Positions 10,051 through 17,982 of a stretch of DNA of 64,000 nt are shown here, piece after piece (position 1 is the stretch's first letter; every line of letters begins with the position of its first letter). The notes beneath the pieces are model-generated. The model saw only the letters and a list, made by a program, of their open reading frames with translations, made no database searches and was not told the origin of the DNA. The DNA is taken from positions 3,536,001 to 3,600,000 of the forward strand of contig NZ_CP028923.1 of NCBI RefSeq assembly GCF_005166025.1, given 5' to 3'. Source of the stretch: Mangrovivirga cuniculi (lineage in GTDB: Bacteria > Bacteroidota > Bacteroidia > Cytophagales > Cyclobacteriaceae). The position numbers and the translations under genes are program-made.

Positions 10051-10111
10051 TTATTTTTTCATTACTTTCCACTTCCCCTCATCTTTGTTTTATTTTTTTC
10101 TTCTTTTTGTC

Positions 10112-10127
10112 TGGCATTCCTTTTGCA
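10112..10127 (+). promoter_or_regulatory. Sigma-54 (-24/-12) promoter of the response regulator
   Basis: TGGCATTCCTTTTGCA matches the sigma-54 consensus TGGCAC-N5-TTGCW at all invariant positions, with the GG and GC doublets at the required 12-base offset. The predicted start site is about 12 bases downstream (~10138), giving a ~28-nt leader before the ATG at 10166. The downstream gene is itself a sigma-54 activator, so autoregulation or a relay is likely. Confidence 0.75.
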
Positions 10128-10165
10128 GTTCTTTAATTTTATTTTTTTAACCAACCAGAAATCTA

Positions 10166-11317
10166 ATGGCTAAAATTCTGATAATTGACGATGAACCGGG
10201 AATCAGAGATACTCTGAAAGATATATTATCGTATGAAAAATACGATGTTGATGATGCCCCTGATGGTAAGGCAGGGCTTGAAAAAATCGAAAAGAACGAT
10301 TATGACATCGTTCTCTGTGATATTAAAATGCCGAAAATGGATGGAATGGAAGTGCTTTCCAGGGCTCTTGAGCTAGGTAAAGACACCCAATTCATTATGA
10401 TCTCTGCACACGGCACGATCGAAACAGCGGTTGATGCCACCAAAAAAGGAGCCTTCGATTTCATTTCCAAACCACCGGATCTGAACAGGATGCTGGTCAG
10501 TATCCGCAATGCGCTGGACAAATCAAACCTGGTTACTGAAACCAAGACACTGAAGAAAAAAATAGCCAAGAAATATGATATGATCGGTACCTCCGAACCG
10601 ATGGAAGAAATTAAGGAGACGATCGAAAAGGTAGCTCCGACAGATGCCAGGGTTCTGATCACCGGTCCGAATGGTTCGGGTAAAGAACTCGTAGCCCGCT
10701 GGCTGCACGAAAAGAGTGAGCGAAGTAAAGGCCCGATGATCGAAGTAAACTGTGCGGCAATACCTGCAGAGCTGATAGAAAGTGAGCTTTTTGGTCACGA
10801 AAAAGGTGCGTTTACCTCGGCAGTGAAGCAACGAAAAGGAAAATTTGAACTCGCCGATGGTGGAACTTTATTCCTCGATGAGATCGGCGATATGTCACTT
10901 TCTGCACAGGCTAAGGTATTGAGAGCATTACAGGAAAATAAAATTTCTCGCGTAGGTGGAGATAAAGATATTAAAGTGAATGTTCGCGTTCTTGCAGCGA
11001 CGAATAAGGACCTGAAAAAGGAGATCGAAGAAGGAAACTTCAGGGAAGACCTTTACCACAGGCTAAGTGTGATCATCATTAAAGTACCTGCTTTGAATGA
11101 TCGCAAGGATGACATTCCTCTTCTGGTTGATAAATTTCTTAATGACCTGGCTGGTGAATACGGAACAGCCAAAAAAGAAATTGAAGATGGTGCGCTTGAT
11201 GAACTCAAGAAAAACGACTGGACCGGTAATATCCGAGAACTGAGAAACGTTGTAGAGCGTCTGGTGATTATGTCGGGTAAGAAAATCACTGCTGATGACG
11301 TGAAGAAATATTGTTGA
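10166..11317 (+). CDS. NtrC-family sigma-54 response regulator lacking the Fis DNA-binding domain
   Basis: 383 residues: a REC domain (1-~120; acidic pocket D8/D9, phosphoacceptor D52 in LCDIKMPKMDG, Lys in FISKPP) followed by a sigma-54 AAA+ domain (~145-383). The AAA+ part has Walker A GPNGSGKE, the sigma-54 contact loop GAFTSA (family usual GAFTGA), Walker B GGTLFLDEIGDM and the arginine-finger region RVLAATNKD. It stops right after NIRELRNVVERLVIMSGKKI, where most homologues have ~60 further residues with a Fis-type helix-turn-helix. It therefore probably activates sigma-54 RNA polymerase from solution, as described for FlgR-type proteins. No sensor kinase is adjacent. Confidence 0.9.
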   Translation: MAKILIIDDEPGIRDTLKDILSYEKYDVDDAPDGKAGLEKIEKNDYDIVLCDIKMPKMDGMEVLSRALELGKDTQFIMISAHGTIETAVDATKKGAFDFISKPPDLNRMLVSIRNALDKSNLVTETKTLKKKIAKKYDMIGTSEPMEEIKETIEKVAPTDARVLITGPNGSGKELVARWLHEKSERSKGPMIEVNCAAIPAELIESELFGHEKGAFTSAVKQRKGKFELADGGTLFLDEIGDMSLSAQAKVLRALQENKISRVGGDKDIKVNVRVLAATNKDLKKEIEEGNFREDLYHRLSVIIIKVPALNDRKDDIPLLVDKFLNDLAGEYGTAKKEIEDGALDELKKNDWTGNIRELRNVVERLVIMSGKKITADDVKKYC

Positions 11318-11402
11318 GGTTGTGTATTAAGTTATTAGAGATTAGGTTATTGGTTATTAGTGCGCTTGACTCGAATATATAACACACCACAAATATGACA
11401 CT

Positions 11403-11431
11403 GGCGCCAGCTTCCCGCTGGTGCCTTTTTC
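11403..11431 (+). terminator. Terminator-like hairpin downstream of the response regulator
   Basis: GGCGCCAGC pairs with GCTGGTGCC (one G-T pair) around a TTCCC loop and is followed by TTTTT. It lies 85 bases after the stop codon. It could also be a repeat hairpin of this region that happens to end in T. Confidence 0.5.
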
Positions 11432-11442
11432 ATTCTACCGTT

Positions 11443-11507
11443 GAAGCTGTTCCAGATGTTAGCGTCAGCGCATCTGGAACCGAAGATAATTTAGGATCTT
11501 TGATCCG
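11443..11507. repeat. Dispersed repeat with GTTCCAGATG hairpin, copy 1
   Basis: A ~65-bp unit containing GTTCCAGATG and its exact reverse complement CATCTGGAAC around a 12-base loop, then TAATTTAGGATCTTTGATCC. A second copy is at 12343-12406 with few differences. It looks like a REP-type palindromic repeat. Confidence 0.75.
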
Positions 11508-11604
11508 ACTTCAAAAACTGTTAGAATCAGGAATTTTCAGAATTTTAAGATTACAAAGATTGCCTTTGACTCGAATAAAAAAACACACCGCAAAGGTCGC
11601 AAAC

Positions 11605-11673
11605 AACACAGCAAGCTGTATAATTATAACCACAGAGATCGCAGAGAACGCAGAGAAAAACAGCAAGCTGTTT
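11605..11673. repeat. 69-bp direct repeat, copy 1
   Basis: Starts AACACAGCAAGCTGT and ends AAAACAGCAAGCTGTTT. The copy at 12171-12239 differs at only two positions. It contains two small hairpins (ACAGC-AA-GCTGT and AACAGC-AA-GCTGTT) flanking the CAGAGATCGCAGAG core. Confidence 0.8.
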
Positions 11674-12170
11674 CGATATCAATATCAGATGGGAAAATTC
11701 TTTTTAATAAACACAGTTTATCCAAACATGGAGGACAGAAAACCTTCGTTTACAAGCTTGGGACCTAAAGAAAAATTGACACAACAAGTTCGGAAAACGA
11801 GAAGCAAAAGGAATACTAAAATCACAATTCAATAAAATGAAACATAGAAAGGCGCGGTAGATATGACAATATCACGAGGGTGGGGAGATTTGTGGGGAAG
11901 GAGGTTTGATATTGTCTTGATTTTTTGGTCCATTTTTTATCAAGAAAAAAGGACAAGAAAAAAATATTAACATATATAATTAGGAGATTCAAAATAGAAT
12001 TTTATTACACTAATTAATTATTTCAACCGGTTCGTGAGGACACAAACCAGGGCGACAAAGCTTTATAAAATACACCGCAAATCCTTAGACCCTGACAACC
12101 TTTAAGTTCGTCATGGGGACGCAAAGGTCGCAAAGTCGAAGACCCTGATAAGCGGAAACTTCATCATGGG

Positions 12171-12239
12171 AACACAGCAAGCTGTATAATTATAACCACA
12201 GAGATCGCAGAGTACGCAGATAAAAACAGCAAGCTGTTT
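12171..12239. repeat. 69-bp direct repeat, copy 2
   Basis: Second copy of the unit at 11605-11673, same orientation. The two substitutions are in the GAACGCAGAG half (GTACGCAGAT here). Confidence 0.8.
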
Positions 12240-12342
12240 AATATTTATCACGAAGACAAAGAGAGCACAGAGCAAATTGCTAAGCAATTTATTCTAACTA
12301 CCAGAATTTAGATTTCTATAGTTCCTATTTCATTATATCATC

Positions 12343-12406
12343 GAAGCTGTTCCAGATGTTAGCGCAGCGCATCTGGAACCAAAGATAATTTAGGATCTTT
12401 GATCCG
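12343..12406. repeat. Dispersed repeat with GTTCCAGATG hairpin, copy 2
   Basis: Second copy of the unit at 11443-11507. The 10-base arms are conserved exactly and the loop is one base shorter. Confidence 0.75.
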
Positions 12407-12514
12407 TTATCAACCGGTAAGTGAGGAAACGAACCAAAGCGGCCTGAGTAGTTTATCAACTGTTTCATGAGCACATTAACCAGGGCGGTAAATAACATCA
12501 GCCCCACCCCAATA

Positions 12515-13507
12515 TCACAACACCATCAAATTACACCCCCTGATATCACTATTATCAAACCGCCCGAGGATTTCGAATCTTCCATCGCTAAACTTGCGTC
12601 CCAGGTCCTGAGTTTCGATAAAAGAACACGAATCAATATTTGCCAGGTCGATTACATTTACTCCACCGGTTTTACCCTCTCCTACCCATGAAAACGGATC
12701 ATTGGTATCTCTTACCATAATATCAAGAGTGGATGACGGATCAAAAACACCATCACCGGAAGAATAAGCCTGGGATAATAATTCAGTCATGCCATACTCC
12801 GAATGAATTGAATTCACTCCGAATGATTTTTTCAAAATATCATGAACTTCGGTTCTGGTCATTTCCTTTCTCCTTCCCTTCATTCCGCCGGTTTCCATGA
12901 CAATCAGATCAGGGAAATTCAATTGATATTTTTCGGTAAAATCCAGTAGCCCGAAAGTCACCCCGAATAACACCACCTTTTTTCCTTCTTTTTTCAGGCT
13001 ATTTAACAAATTAAATAATTTTCCGTGCTCATAAAGAAAAAAGCCACTTCGTTTATCATTGGATAATTTTATAAAATGATCGACCATGTAAATCAACGAT
13101 GATCCTTTTCTTTCCAGATAGCCAGGCAATAGGGCCAGCACCACACAGTCAGATAAGGGGAAATATTTTTCCTCCCACAATTTATTCGTGATCTTTTCAT
13201 ACCAATTCCGATCGTAGAGTTCATGTTTGGAAGTATTTGAACCCGTGGTGCCACTGCTTGTAAAGATCTCCAGTGGTGATTGATTTGAGGCACTAATTCG
13301 GTGCTTTTTAAAAAAATCTATCGGTAGAAAAGGAATTTCATCGACATTGTTGATCGAGTACGGATCAACTGACAGATAAGTTAGATACTGCCTGTAAACT
13401 TCATTATGTTCTGATTGATGTCTGAATACACGAAGAGAGAGCTTATTAAAACCCTTTTTATCACCAGTCGATAAATTTAAGATCTCTTCCTTTAAACTAT
13501 CTGACAT
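12515..13507 (-). CDS. LuxE-family acyl-protein synthetase/acyltransferase
   Basis: 330 residues, LuxE (PF04443)-like. It has the adenylating-enzyme phosphate loop FTSSGTTGSNTSKH, a VMETGGMKGRRKEMTRTEVH segment and a SEYGMTELLSQAY motif (the usual YGMTE/YGxTE adenylate motif). LuxE activates fatty acids to acyl-AMP and passes them to an enzyme thiol. No LuxC-type reductase or acyl carrier is adjacent, so the acceptor here is unknown. In Bacteroidota such orphan LuxE-like proteins occur without bioluminescence genes. It is transcribed divergently from the exported protein at 13570 across a 62-bp AT-rich gap. Confidence 0.85.
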   Translation of the reverse strand: MSDSLKEEILNLSTGDKKGFNKLSLRVFRHQSEHNEVYRQYLTYLSVDPYSINNVDEIPFLPIDFFKKHRISASNQSPLEIFTSSGTTGSNTSKHELYDRNWYEKITNKLWEEKYFPLSDCVVLALLPGYLERKGSSLIYMVDHFIKLSNDKRSGFFLYEHGKLFNLLNSLKKEGKKVVLFGVTFGLLDFTEKYQLNFPDLIVMETGGMKGRRKEMTRTEVHDILKKSFGVNSIHSEYGMTELLSQAYSSGDGVFDPSSTLDIMVRDTNDPFSWVGEGKTGGVNVIDLANIDSCSFIETQDLGRKFSDGRFEILGRFDNSDIRGCNLMVL

Positions 13508-13569
13508 TAATGTTCGTTTTAATATTGTAAATATTTACATATCTTTAATTTAAAGATAGACGAGCACAC

Positions 13570-14259
13570 ATGAAATATAATGCGTTTTTAGCAATAATTT
13601 TTATTCTCTGTACAGCGGCATTTTGTGACGGACCGCCATCATTATCTCCACAACCGACAATCAGTTATAACGACATAACTTATTACGATACCGGGTTTAC
13701 AAAAAATTTATCCCTTGTCCTGAATTTCGAAGATGGTGACGGGGACTTAGGACTTAGTCCGGTAGATGTTGGAGTTCCTTATCAGCCATTTGACCTGGTA
13801 TTTGATAATGGAGAACCGGTAATGTATGGTGACAGAGCCGGTGACCCTGATTTTAATTGTGTCGATTATGAAATTGTGCCGGATGGCAATGAGGTTGATA
13901 CCTTTTTAGTTGACAGAAACAAATATCACAACAATATTTTCATTGATTTCTTCGTGAAAAGGAATGGCGTATGGGAGGAATATGATTTAAGAACAACGGA
14001 TCCGTTTTTATGTGCCGATACATATGATGGTCGATTCCCGATTCTTAACCTGGAAGAAAATGAAAAAGCATTAAAAGGAGAATTAAGATATAACATGTAT
14101 TCTGCAGCTATTTTCTCAGTGTTTAGAAATGATACCGTAAAAGTTCAGGCACAGATCGTAGACAGAGAACTTCACGAGAGCAATATAGTTGAAACTCCAG
14201 AATTTACATTTCAACAGATCACAGTTACTGAAGTACCGGAAGAACCGGAAGGAGAGTAA
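13570..14259 (+). CDS. Exported protein of unknown function (FEDGDGDLG motif)
   Basis: 229 residues with an N-terminal signal-type hydrophobic stretch (AFLAIIFILCTAAFC, residues 5-19). The Cys at 19 is in a weak lipobox, so it may be a lipoprotein. LVLNFEDGDGDLGLSPVDVG resembles a beta-sandwich calcium-site motif repeated in Bacteroidota surface lipoproteins. The C terminus is proline/glutamate rich. It is followed by a good terminator. Confidence 0.65.
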   Translation: MKYNAFLAIIFILCTAAFCDGPPSLSPQPTISYNDITYYDTGFTKNLSLVLNFEDGDGDLGLSPVDVGVPYQPFDLVFDNGEPVMYGDRAGDPDFNCVDYEIVPDGNEVDTFLVDRNKYHNNIFIDFFVKRNGVWEEYDLRTTDPFLCADTYDGRFPILNLEENEKALKGELRYNMYSAAIFSVFRNDTVKVQAQIVDRELHESNIVETPEFTFQQITVTEVPEEPEGE

Positions 14260-14287
14260 GAGATTTAATAAAATATTTTATCATTAT

Positions 14288-14317
14288 AAGCCTCATCATT
14301 CGATGCAGGCTTTTTTT
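14288..14317 (+). terminator. Rho-independent terminator
   Basis: AAGCCT pairs with AGGCTT, with inner CATC/GATG pairing, followed by TTTTTTT. It lies 29 bases after the stop at 14259. Confidence 0.8.
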
Positions 14318-14436
14318 ATTTCAATCGATTTACAACCTGTCAATCAAAATTAATATAAAAACCCCATTTTAAATATGTCCTTTTAATTTGGCGAATAAAA
14401 TTATCCGTGAGATTATACGCATAATATACGTATATA

Positions 14437-14456
14437 AACGTTTAGTCTAACGTTTA
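14437..14456. promoter_or_regulatory. Paired AACGTTTA motif upstream of the recombinase
   Basis: AACGTTTA occurs at 14437-14444 and 14449-14456, 47 bases before the recombinase ATG. The same octamer appears in the leader at ~62.5 kb (ATTAAACGTTTACATTTGG). It could be an operator or an arm-type recombinase site. Confidence 0.35.
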
Positions 14457-14502
14457 AATTCGAAACATTTCGGTAATTACCAGCAGAATAATTCGGCTAT
14501 TT

Positions 14503-15651
14503 ATGATTGAAATTCTGTTGAAAAAAATCGATAATAAAAACTATCTGGTTTGTGAGTTTAAATACCACAAAAGGATTATTGAACTAGTAAAATCGATACA
14601 AGGGAGAAAGTGGTACCCGAAAAACAAATACTGGTATTTTGACGATACCCCACGCAGTTACCGGGAGATTAAAACAGTATTATCAAAATATCATTTACAA
14701 ATAAGCCCTGAAATCCTTGAAAAATATGATTCAGATATGCTGAAAAGCAGTGTTTCACAAAAAACAAATACTAACAAAGAGAAAAATAAAAATCCTTTCA
14801 CAAGAAAGAAGCGACGGGTCCCTGTACCTAAAGAATACATTCACAAACTGGAAACAGTGCGATATAGTAAAAGCACAATTGATACCTACCTCTATTATTT
14901 TTCAGATTTTCTAACCTATTGCCGGATCGAAAATCCGGATACGATGACTGATGAGCAGGTTAAAAACTATCTTTTATATCTTATCCATGATAAAAAGGCA
15001 TCTCAAAGCACTCAAAACCAGGCAGTGAACGCCATAAAATTTTACCTGGAAAAAATAAAAGGAGAAGACCGGAAGTATTACTGGATCGACCGTCCCAGTA
15101 AAGAGAAAAAATTGCCCGTGGTACTGAGTGAAGAAGAAGTGGTGCGCATGCTTAAAACACCAATGAATCTGAAGCACCGGTGTATGCTGACGTTAATCTA
15201 TAGTGCAGGCTTGCGTGTCGGAGAAATGATCGATATGAAAATTTCTGATATCGATGGTGACCGTATGTTGATTCATGTAAAAGGCGCCAAAGGCAAAAAA
15301 GACCGCACTACCCTATTATCGGAAAAGACGTTGGCGTTATTACGAGAATATTACAAAAAGTATAAGCCCAAACGATGGTTGTTTGAGGGCCAGGGAGGGG
15401 AAAAATATTCTTCGAGTAGCTTAAGAAAAGTATTTCACAGGGCAAAAAAGAACGCTGGGATAAAAAAGGACGCAACTCTTCATACGTTGAGGCATAGTTT
15501 TGCAACACATTTATTAGAAAGAGGGACAAATTTACGATACATCCAAAATTTGCTAGGCCATTCAAGCAGTAAAACAACAGAAATATACACCCATATCACA
15601 AGTAAAGGAATGAATGAAATTAAAAGTCCATTAGATAATTTAGAAATATGA
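14503..15651 (+). CDS. Tyrosine recombinase of the integron-like cassette array
   Basis: 382 residues. Residues 1-~75 form a HARP-like module (FKYHKRIIELVKSIQGRKWY then PKNKYWYFD). Residues ~105-185 are a SAM-like core-binding domain and ~195-382 the catalytic domain. The catalytic set is complete: R238 (AGLRVGEM), K263 (GAKGKKD), H327 and R330 (HTLRHSF), H353 (LLGHSSSKTTE) and nucleophile Y362. The C-terminal IKSPLDNLEI resembles the SPLDAL ending of IntI1. I do not see the extra ~20-25-residue IntI-specific segment before HTLRH, so it looks XerC/D-like. The att site lies 117 bases downstream and cassettes follow in the same orientation. In most class 1-type integrons the integrase faces away. 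Confidence 0.92.
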   Translation: MIEILLKKIDNKNYLVCEFKYHKRIIELVKSIQGRKWYPKNKYWYFDDTPRSYREIKTVLSKYHLQISPEILEKYDSDMLKSSVSQKTNTNKEKNKNPFTRKKRRVPVPKEYIHKLETVRYSKSTIDTYLYYFSDFLTYCRIENPDTMTDEQVKNYLLYLIHDKKASQSTQNQAVNAIKFYLEKIKGEDRKYYWIDRPSKEKKLPVVLSEEEVVRMLKTPMNLKHRCMLTLIYSAGLRVGEMIDMKISDIDGDRMLIHVKGAKGKKDRTTLLSEKTLALLREYYKKYKPKRWLFEGQGGEKYSSSSLRKVFHRAKKNAGIKKDATLHTLRHSFATHLLERGTNLRYIQNLLGHSSSKTTEIYTHITSKGMNEIKSPLDNLEI

Positions 15652-15714
15652 AACCAGCCACATACTTGTTCAAACAGATTTTTGTAAATAGTGACTCAGG
15701 CATTATATTGCAAG

Positions 15715-15778
15715 GAAAACCAAATACATATATGGAATAAGAGCCACCGAGTGGCACTTAGCCATTCGTTATAGCCAA
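15715..15778 (+). other. attI-like recombination site, leader copy 1
   Basis: GGAATAAGAGCC leads into a stem-loop at 15741-15757 (GCCAC-CGA-GTGGC), then CACTTAGCCATTCG|TTATAGCC. The inferred exchange point is between 15768 and 15769. The same arrangement recurs at 58781-58850 and 62644-62688. The bases after the bar are the reverse complement of the left end of the first cassette's attC-like site, which marks the junction. Confidence 0.7.
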
Positions 15779-15783
15779 TTAAA

Positions 15784-16263
15784 ATGACTAAATTAATTGT
15801 ACCAATATTATTTATTCTAAGCACTTTTTATTCAATTGGATGCTCTTGTTCGGATAAGATCAAAAACGACTTTATATCGAATGTAAAGAATTTTGATGCA
15901 GTAATCATTGGGAAGTTTATTAGAGATTCGAATTCAAACAAGGGAAAAATTTTAATTTCTGATGTCTTGAAAGGCACCATTGATCAGAGCTCCATTAAAA
16001 TATACGAAGGAGGAATTGACTGTACTGAAATATTCGTTGAATCAGATAATACAATAATTGTCGGTTTAAATATAAAAGAATCAAACAACGGAAATGAATA
16101 TTATGCTCCATCTTGCATCACGTCTGTTTTGAGACTTGATAATGGATTAATTTCTTCAGAAGTAGATGGATATAATATTCATATTTTGAATCCTAAAATC
16201 ACACCATTTAAAACTATATTGGATGTTGATAAATTTGAAAAAAAGGTAAATAAAAGGCTATAA
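15784..16263 (+). CDS. Cassette 1: lipoprotein with NTR/TIMP-like N terminus
   Basis: 159 residues. The signal peptide ends in a lipobox (STFYSIGC, Cys20), followed by CSCSDKIKNDFISNVKNFDA and VIIGKFIRD. The CSC...VIIGK pattern resembles the netrin/TIMP-like (OB-fold) domains in some bacterial lipoproteins. The conserved Cys in GGIDCTEIF and SCITSV could form disulfides. It is the only gene of the first cassette (15769-16384). The stop codon TAA lies inside the attC left arm GGCTATAAC. Function is unknown. Confidence 0.7.
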   Translation: MTKLIVPILFILSTFYSIGCSCSDKIKNDFISNVKNFDAVIIGKFIRDSNSNKGKILISDVLKGTIDQSSIKIYEGGIDCTEIFVESDNTIIVGLNIKESNNGNEYYAPSCITSVLRLDNGLISSEVDGYNIHILNPKITPFKTILDVDKFEKKVNKRL

Positions 16264-16393
16264 CAGCATGTATGCAGTTATGTCGGCAGTACTGCCAGCT
16301 CAAGCGCCGGATTCTCGCTGGATTTCACTGTCCTATCGGACGCGAAATCGGCACGATAATCCGCCCCAACTCATACATCGAACGTTGTAGTTC
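16256..16393 (+). other. attC-like site a (end of cassette 1)
   Basis: The left arm GGCTATAAC (16256-16264) is the exact reverse complement of the cassette 1 start GTTATAGCC at 15768-15776. The inner stem is ATGTATGcAGTT (16268-16279) against AACTCATACAT (16368-16378), with one extrahelical base. The right end is AACG|TTGTAGTTC with exchange at 16384/16385. This is attC architecture, though the arms do not all fit RYYYAAC/GTTRRRY. Confidence 0.8.
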
Positions 16394-16402
16394 ATTACTG
16401 AG

Positions 16403-16852
16403 ATGATGAAAAAGCTGTTAAATAAATTAAAGACAAAAGCAATTAAGGATTCTTATTTTGGAGAAATGGGGTCGACTTATGATAAATCCGATGGCTGTTT
16501 TTATTTGGACAAGGATATTGAGCTTGAAAAAGTTTATACACCCGTTACTTTGTATTTGAAAACTTCAAAAGAGAAGTCCAACAAAAGTCAGCAACTAGCA
16601 TATGAATCTATCAAGACAGATTTTACAAGTATTTGGAACTCGTTGACTAAGTACATTGTGGAAACTGAACAGTTTATTTCGGATGATCAATTGAAAAAGG
16701 AATATCGACTTGAATCAATAACTCTACCAGAGGGTATTAATGGAAAAGAAATGAAGTGGGAAATGGATTTGATAAACTTAAAAGATGGTTTTTCAAGAAT
16801 AGTTATTGAACTGGAAAATAATAATCCAATTAACCATTCCGTAGAAGCTTAA
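16403..16852 (+). CDS. Cassette 2: hypothetical protein
   Basis: 149 residues, soluble, no signal peptide, charged. I do not recognise a family. Visible features are two helix-rich segments (KLLNKLKTKAIKDSYFGEMG, SIWNSLTKYIVETEQFISDD) and a beta-type C terminus (MKWEMDLINLKDGFSRIVIE). It is the sole gene of cassette 2 (16385-17022). The start could be either of two adjacent ATGs. Confidence 0.65.
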   Translation: MMKKLLNKLKTKAIKDSYFGEMGSTYDKSDGCFYLDKDIELEKVYTPVTLYLKTSKEKSNKSQQLAYESIKTDFTSIWNSLTKYIVETEQFISDDQLKKEYRLESITLPEGINGKEMKWEMDLINLKDGFSRIVIELENNNPINHSVEA

Positions 16853-16865
16853 AGAAGAAAACGAA

Positions 16866-17032
16866 ACTACAACAAATGCTATGAATGAATGGGGTACCAT
16901 TGGTCAGGATACTTACATGTGGATTGGAAAGTCCGCCACAAGTTTTATATTTATATCAAGGCGTGGCTATGTGCGAGACGAGAGGTTAGTGCTTTCTAAT
17001 CCCCACTCATCATAGCTGTACGTTAGGTTGCA
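16866..17032 (+). other. attC-like site b (end of cassette 2)
   Basis: The left arm ACTACAAC (16866-16873) is the reverse complement of the cassette 2 start GTTGTAGT. The inner stem is GCTATGA-A-TGA-A-TGGGG (16879-16894) against CCCCACTCATCATAGC (17001-17016). The right end is TACG|TTAGGTTGC with exchange at 17022/17023, and its GTTAGGT fits the GTTRRRY core. Confidence 0.8.
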
Positions 17033-17052
17033 TTTGCAACAGCACAGAAACA

Positions 17053-17982
17053 ATGGATACAGATTCAAAATTTAAAATATTAGAATGTAAGTTTGGAGAC
17101 AAACGATTCAAGATTGAGGAGGACTTGCCTGATGTTGGATGGTATCTGTATGCATATGACTTAAACGATAAATGCCTCGCAGACCATCTGCAGGACGATT
17201 TTGAAACGATAATTGATTTTGCATTTGAAGAATATCAGATTCCTAAAACAAACTGGATTGACAGCGAAATCAGAAGTTTTGTACAGGAAGAGACGTATAA
17301 AATATTAGCTCAAAGAGTATTGTCGCACTTTGACAGTAAAAAACTTATTGACTGGGCGATAATGCTTATGGGCAAAGGATTTGATTCCGAAAGCTTAATA
17401 ATTCTTGCAGGACTTGATTCGGATACAACAGAAGAACGTGAGCAGTATTTTTGGCAGACAATTGACGAATTAGGATTTGATATTAATAGGACTGATTTTG
17501 AATTAATTGAAAACTATGCTGTTTATGTTGCAGAATCTGTTGTAAATAAAAAAATCGCACCAATGGACGGACTGACAATAATGCAAGACATAGTTCGCTC
17601 CACAGATTATTCTAAAAAATACGTTCAGTTTTACGAGATAGACGAAGACTTGGATTACTTAAAATATGACAATCATACAATATTCAACTCTGGATTGACT
17701 CTTAAGAATGCGGACAGTTTTATAATAAGAGAATTTGAATTGTTCCTTGAAACAGAGAAATATAACATTGATGATAAAACAAGGGAGCTTGCGTACTGCA
17801 AACATTGCGATAAGATTGAGAAACCTAAACTAAAAAACATAAAAAACTGGATTGGTAAAGTAAAATACCAGACTTGGGTATGCGGATTATGTGAATCCAA
17901 GGATATTCTACATTTTAGTAGTCAGAAAGGAAAAGAGATAATTTTGAAACGAAAAACGCAACCTAATCGAGTAGACGGCTGA
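17053..17982 (+). CDS. Cassette 3: hypothetical protein with C-terminal zinc ribbon; 3' end altered by intron
   Basis: 309 residues, acidic, soluble, no recognised family. Near the C terminus, CKHCDKIEKPK and VCGLCESK form a CxxC...CxxC zinc-ribbon-like knuckle. The last five codons (NRVDG, partly) and the stop come from the group II intron inserted at 17966. Joining 17965 to 20296 keeps the frame open through the attC sequence for about 45 more codons. The protein therefore differs at its end depending on whether the intron is present or spliced; as the intron is antisense, splicing cannot repair this transcript. Confidence 0.65.
   Translation: MDTDSKFKILECKFGDKRFKIEEDLPDVGWYLYAYDLNDKCLADHLQDDFETIIDFAFEEYQIPKTNWIDSEIRSFVQEETYKILAQRVLSHFDSKKLIDWAIMLMGKGFDSESLIILAGLDSDTTEEREQYFWQTIDELGFDINRTDFELIENYAVYVAESVVNKKIAPMDGLTIMQDIVRSTDYSKKYVQFYEIDEDLDYLKYDNHTIFNSGLTLKNADSFIIREFELFLETEKYNIDDKTRELAYCKHCDKIEKPKLKNIKNWIGKVKYQTWVCGLCESKDILHFSSQKGKEIILKRKTQPNRVDG

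Larger units (their letters stand above)
11318..12514. other. Gene-free repeat region
   Basis: About 1.2 kb without a credible gene. It is built of direct repeats and short near-perfect hairpins with 2-5 nt loops. Examples are AACAGC-AA-GCTGTT, AAATTGC-TAA-GCAATTT, ACAGC-AA-GCTGT and degenerate CACAGAGATCGCAGAGAACG runs. Reading frames that cross it are made of repeat sequence. This resembles the dispersed palindromic repeats common between genes in Cytophagales genomes. Confidence 0.75.

Noticed and set aside
9669-10072. Minus-strand reading frames inside RNase P RNA
   Set aside because: The plus strand carries all RNase P signatures; the frames are chance openings in structured RNA.
11318-11400. 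A frameshifted Fis-type DNA-binding domain downstream of the response regulator
   Set aside because: None of the plus-strand frames after the stop encodes a helix-turn-helix. The protein ends cleanly at the end of the AAA+ domain.
11395-11835. 146-residue plus-strand reading frame in the repeat region
   Set aside because: It is composed of direct-repeat and hairpin sequence, overlaps the terminator-like hairpin, has no recognisable domain and no ribosome-binding site.
11600-12240. Repeated GCAAGCTGTT units as a CRISPR array
   Set aside because: Only two long copies 566 bases apart, no regular spacer length and no cas genes. They are dispersed hairpin repeats.
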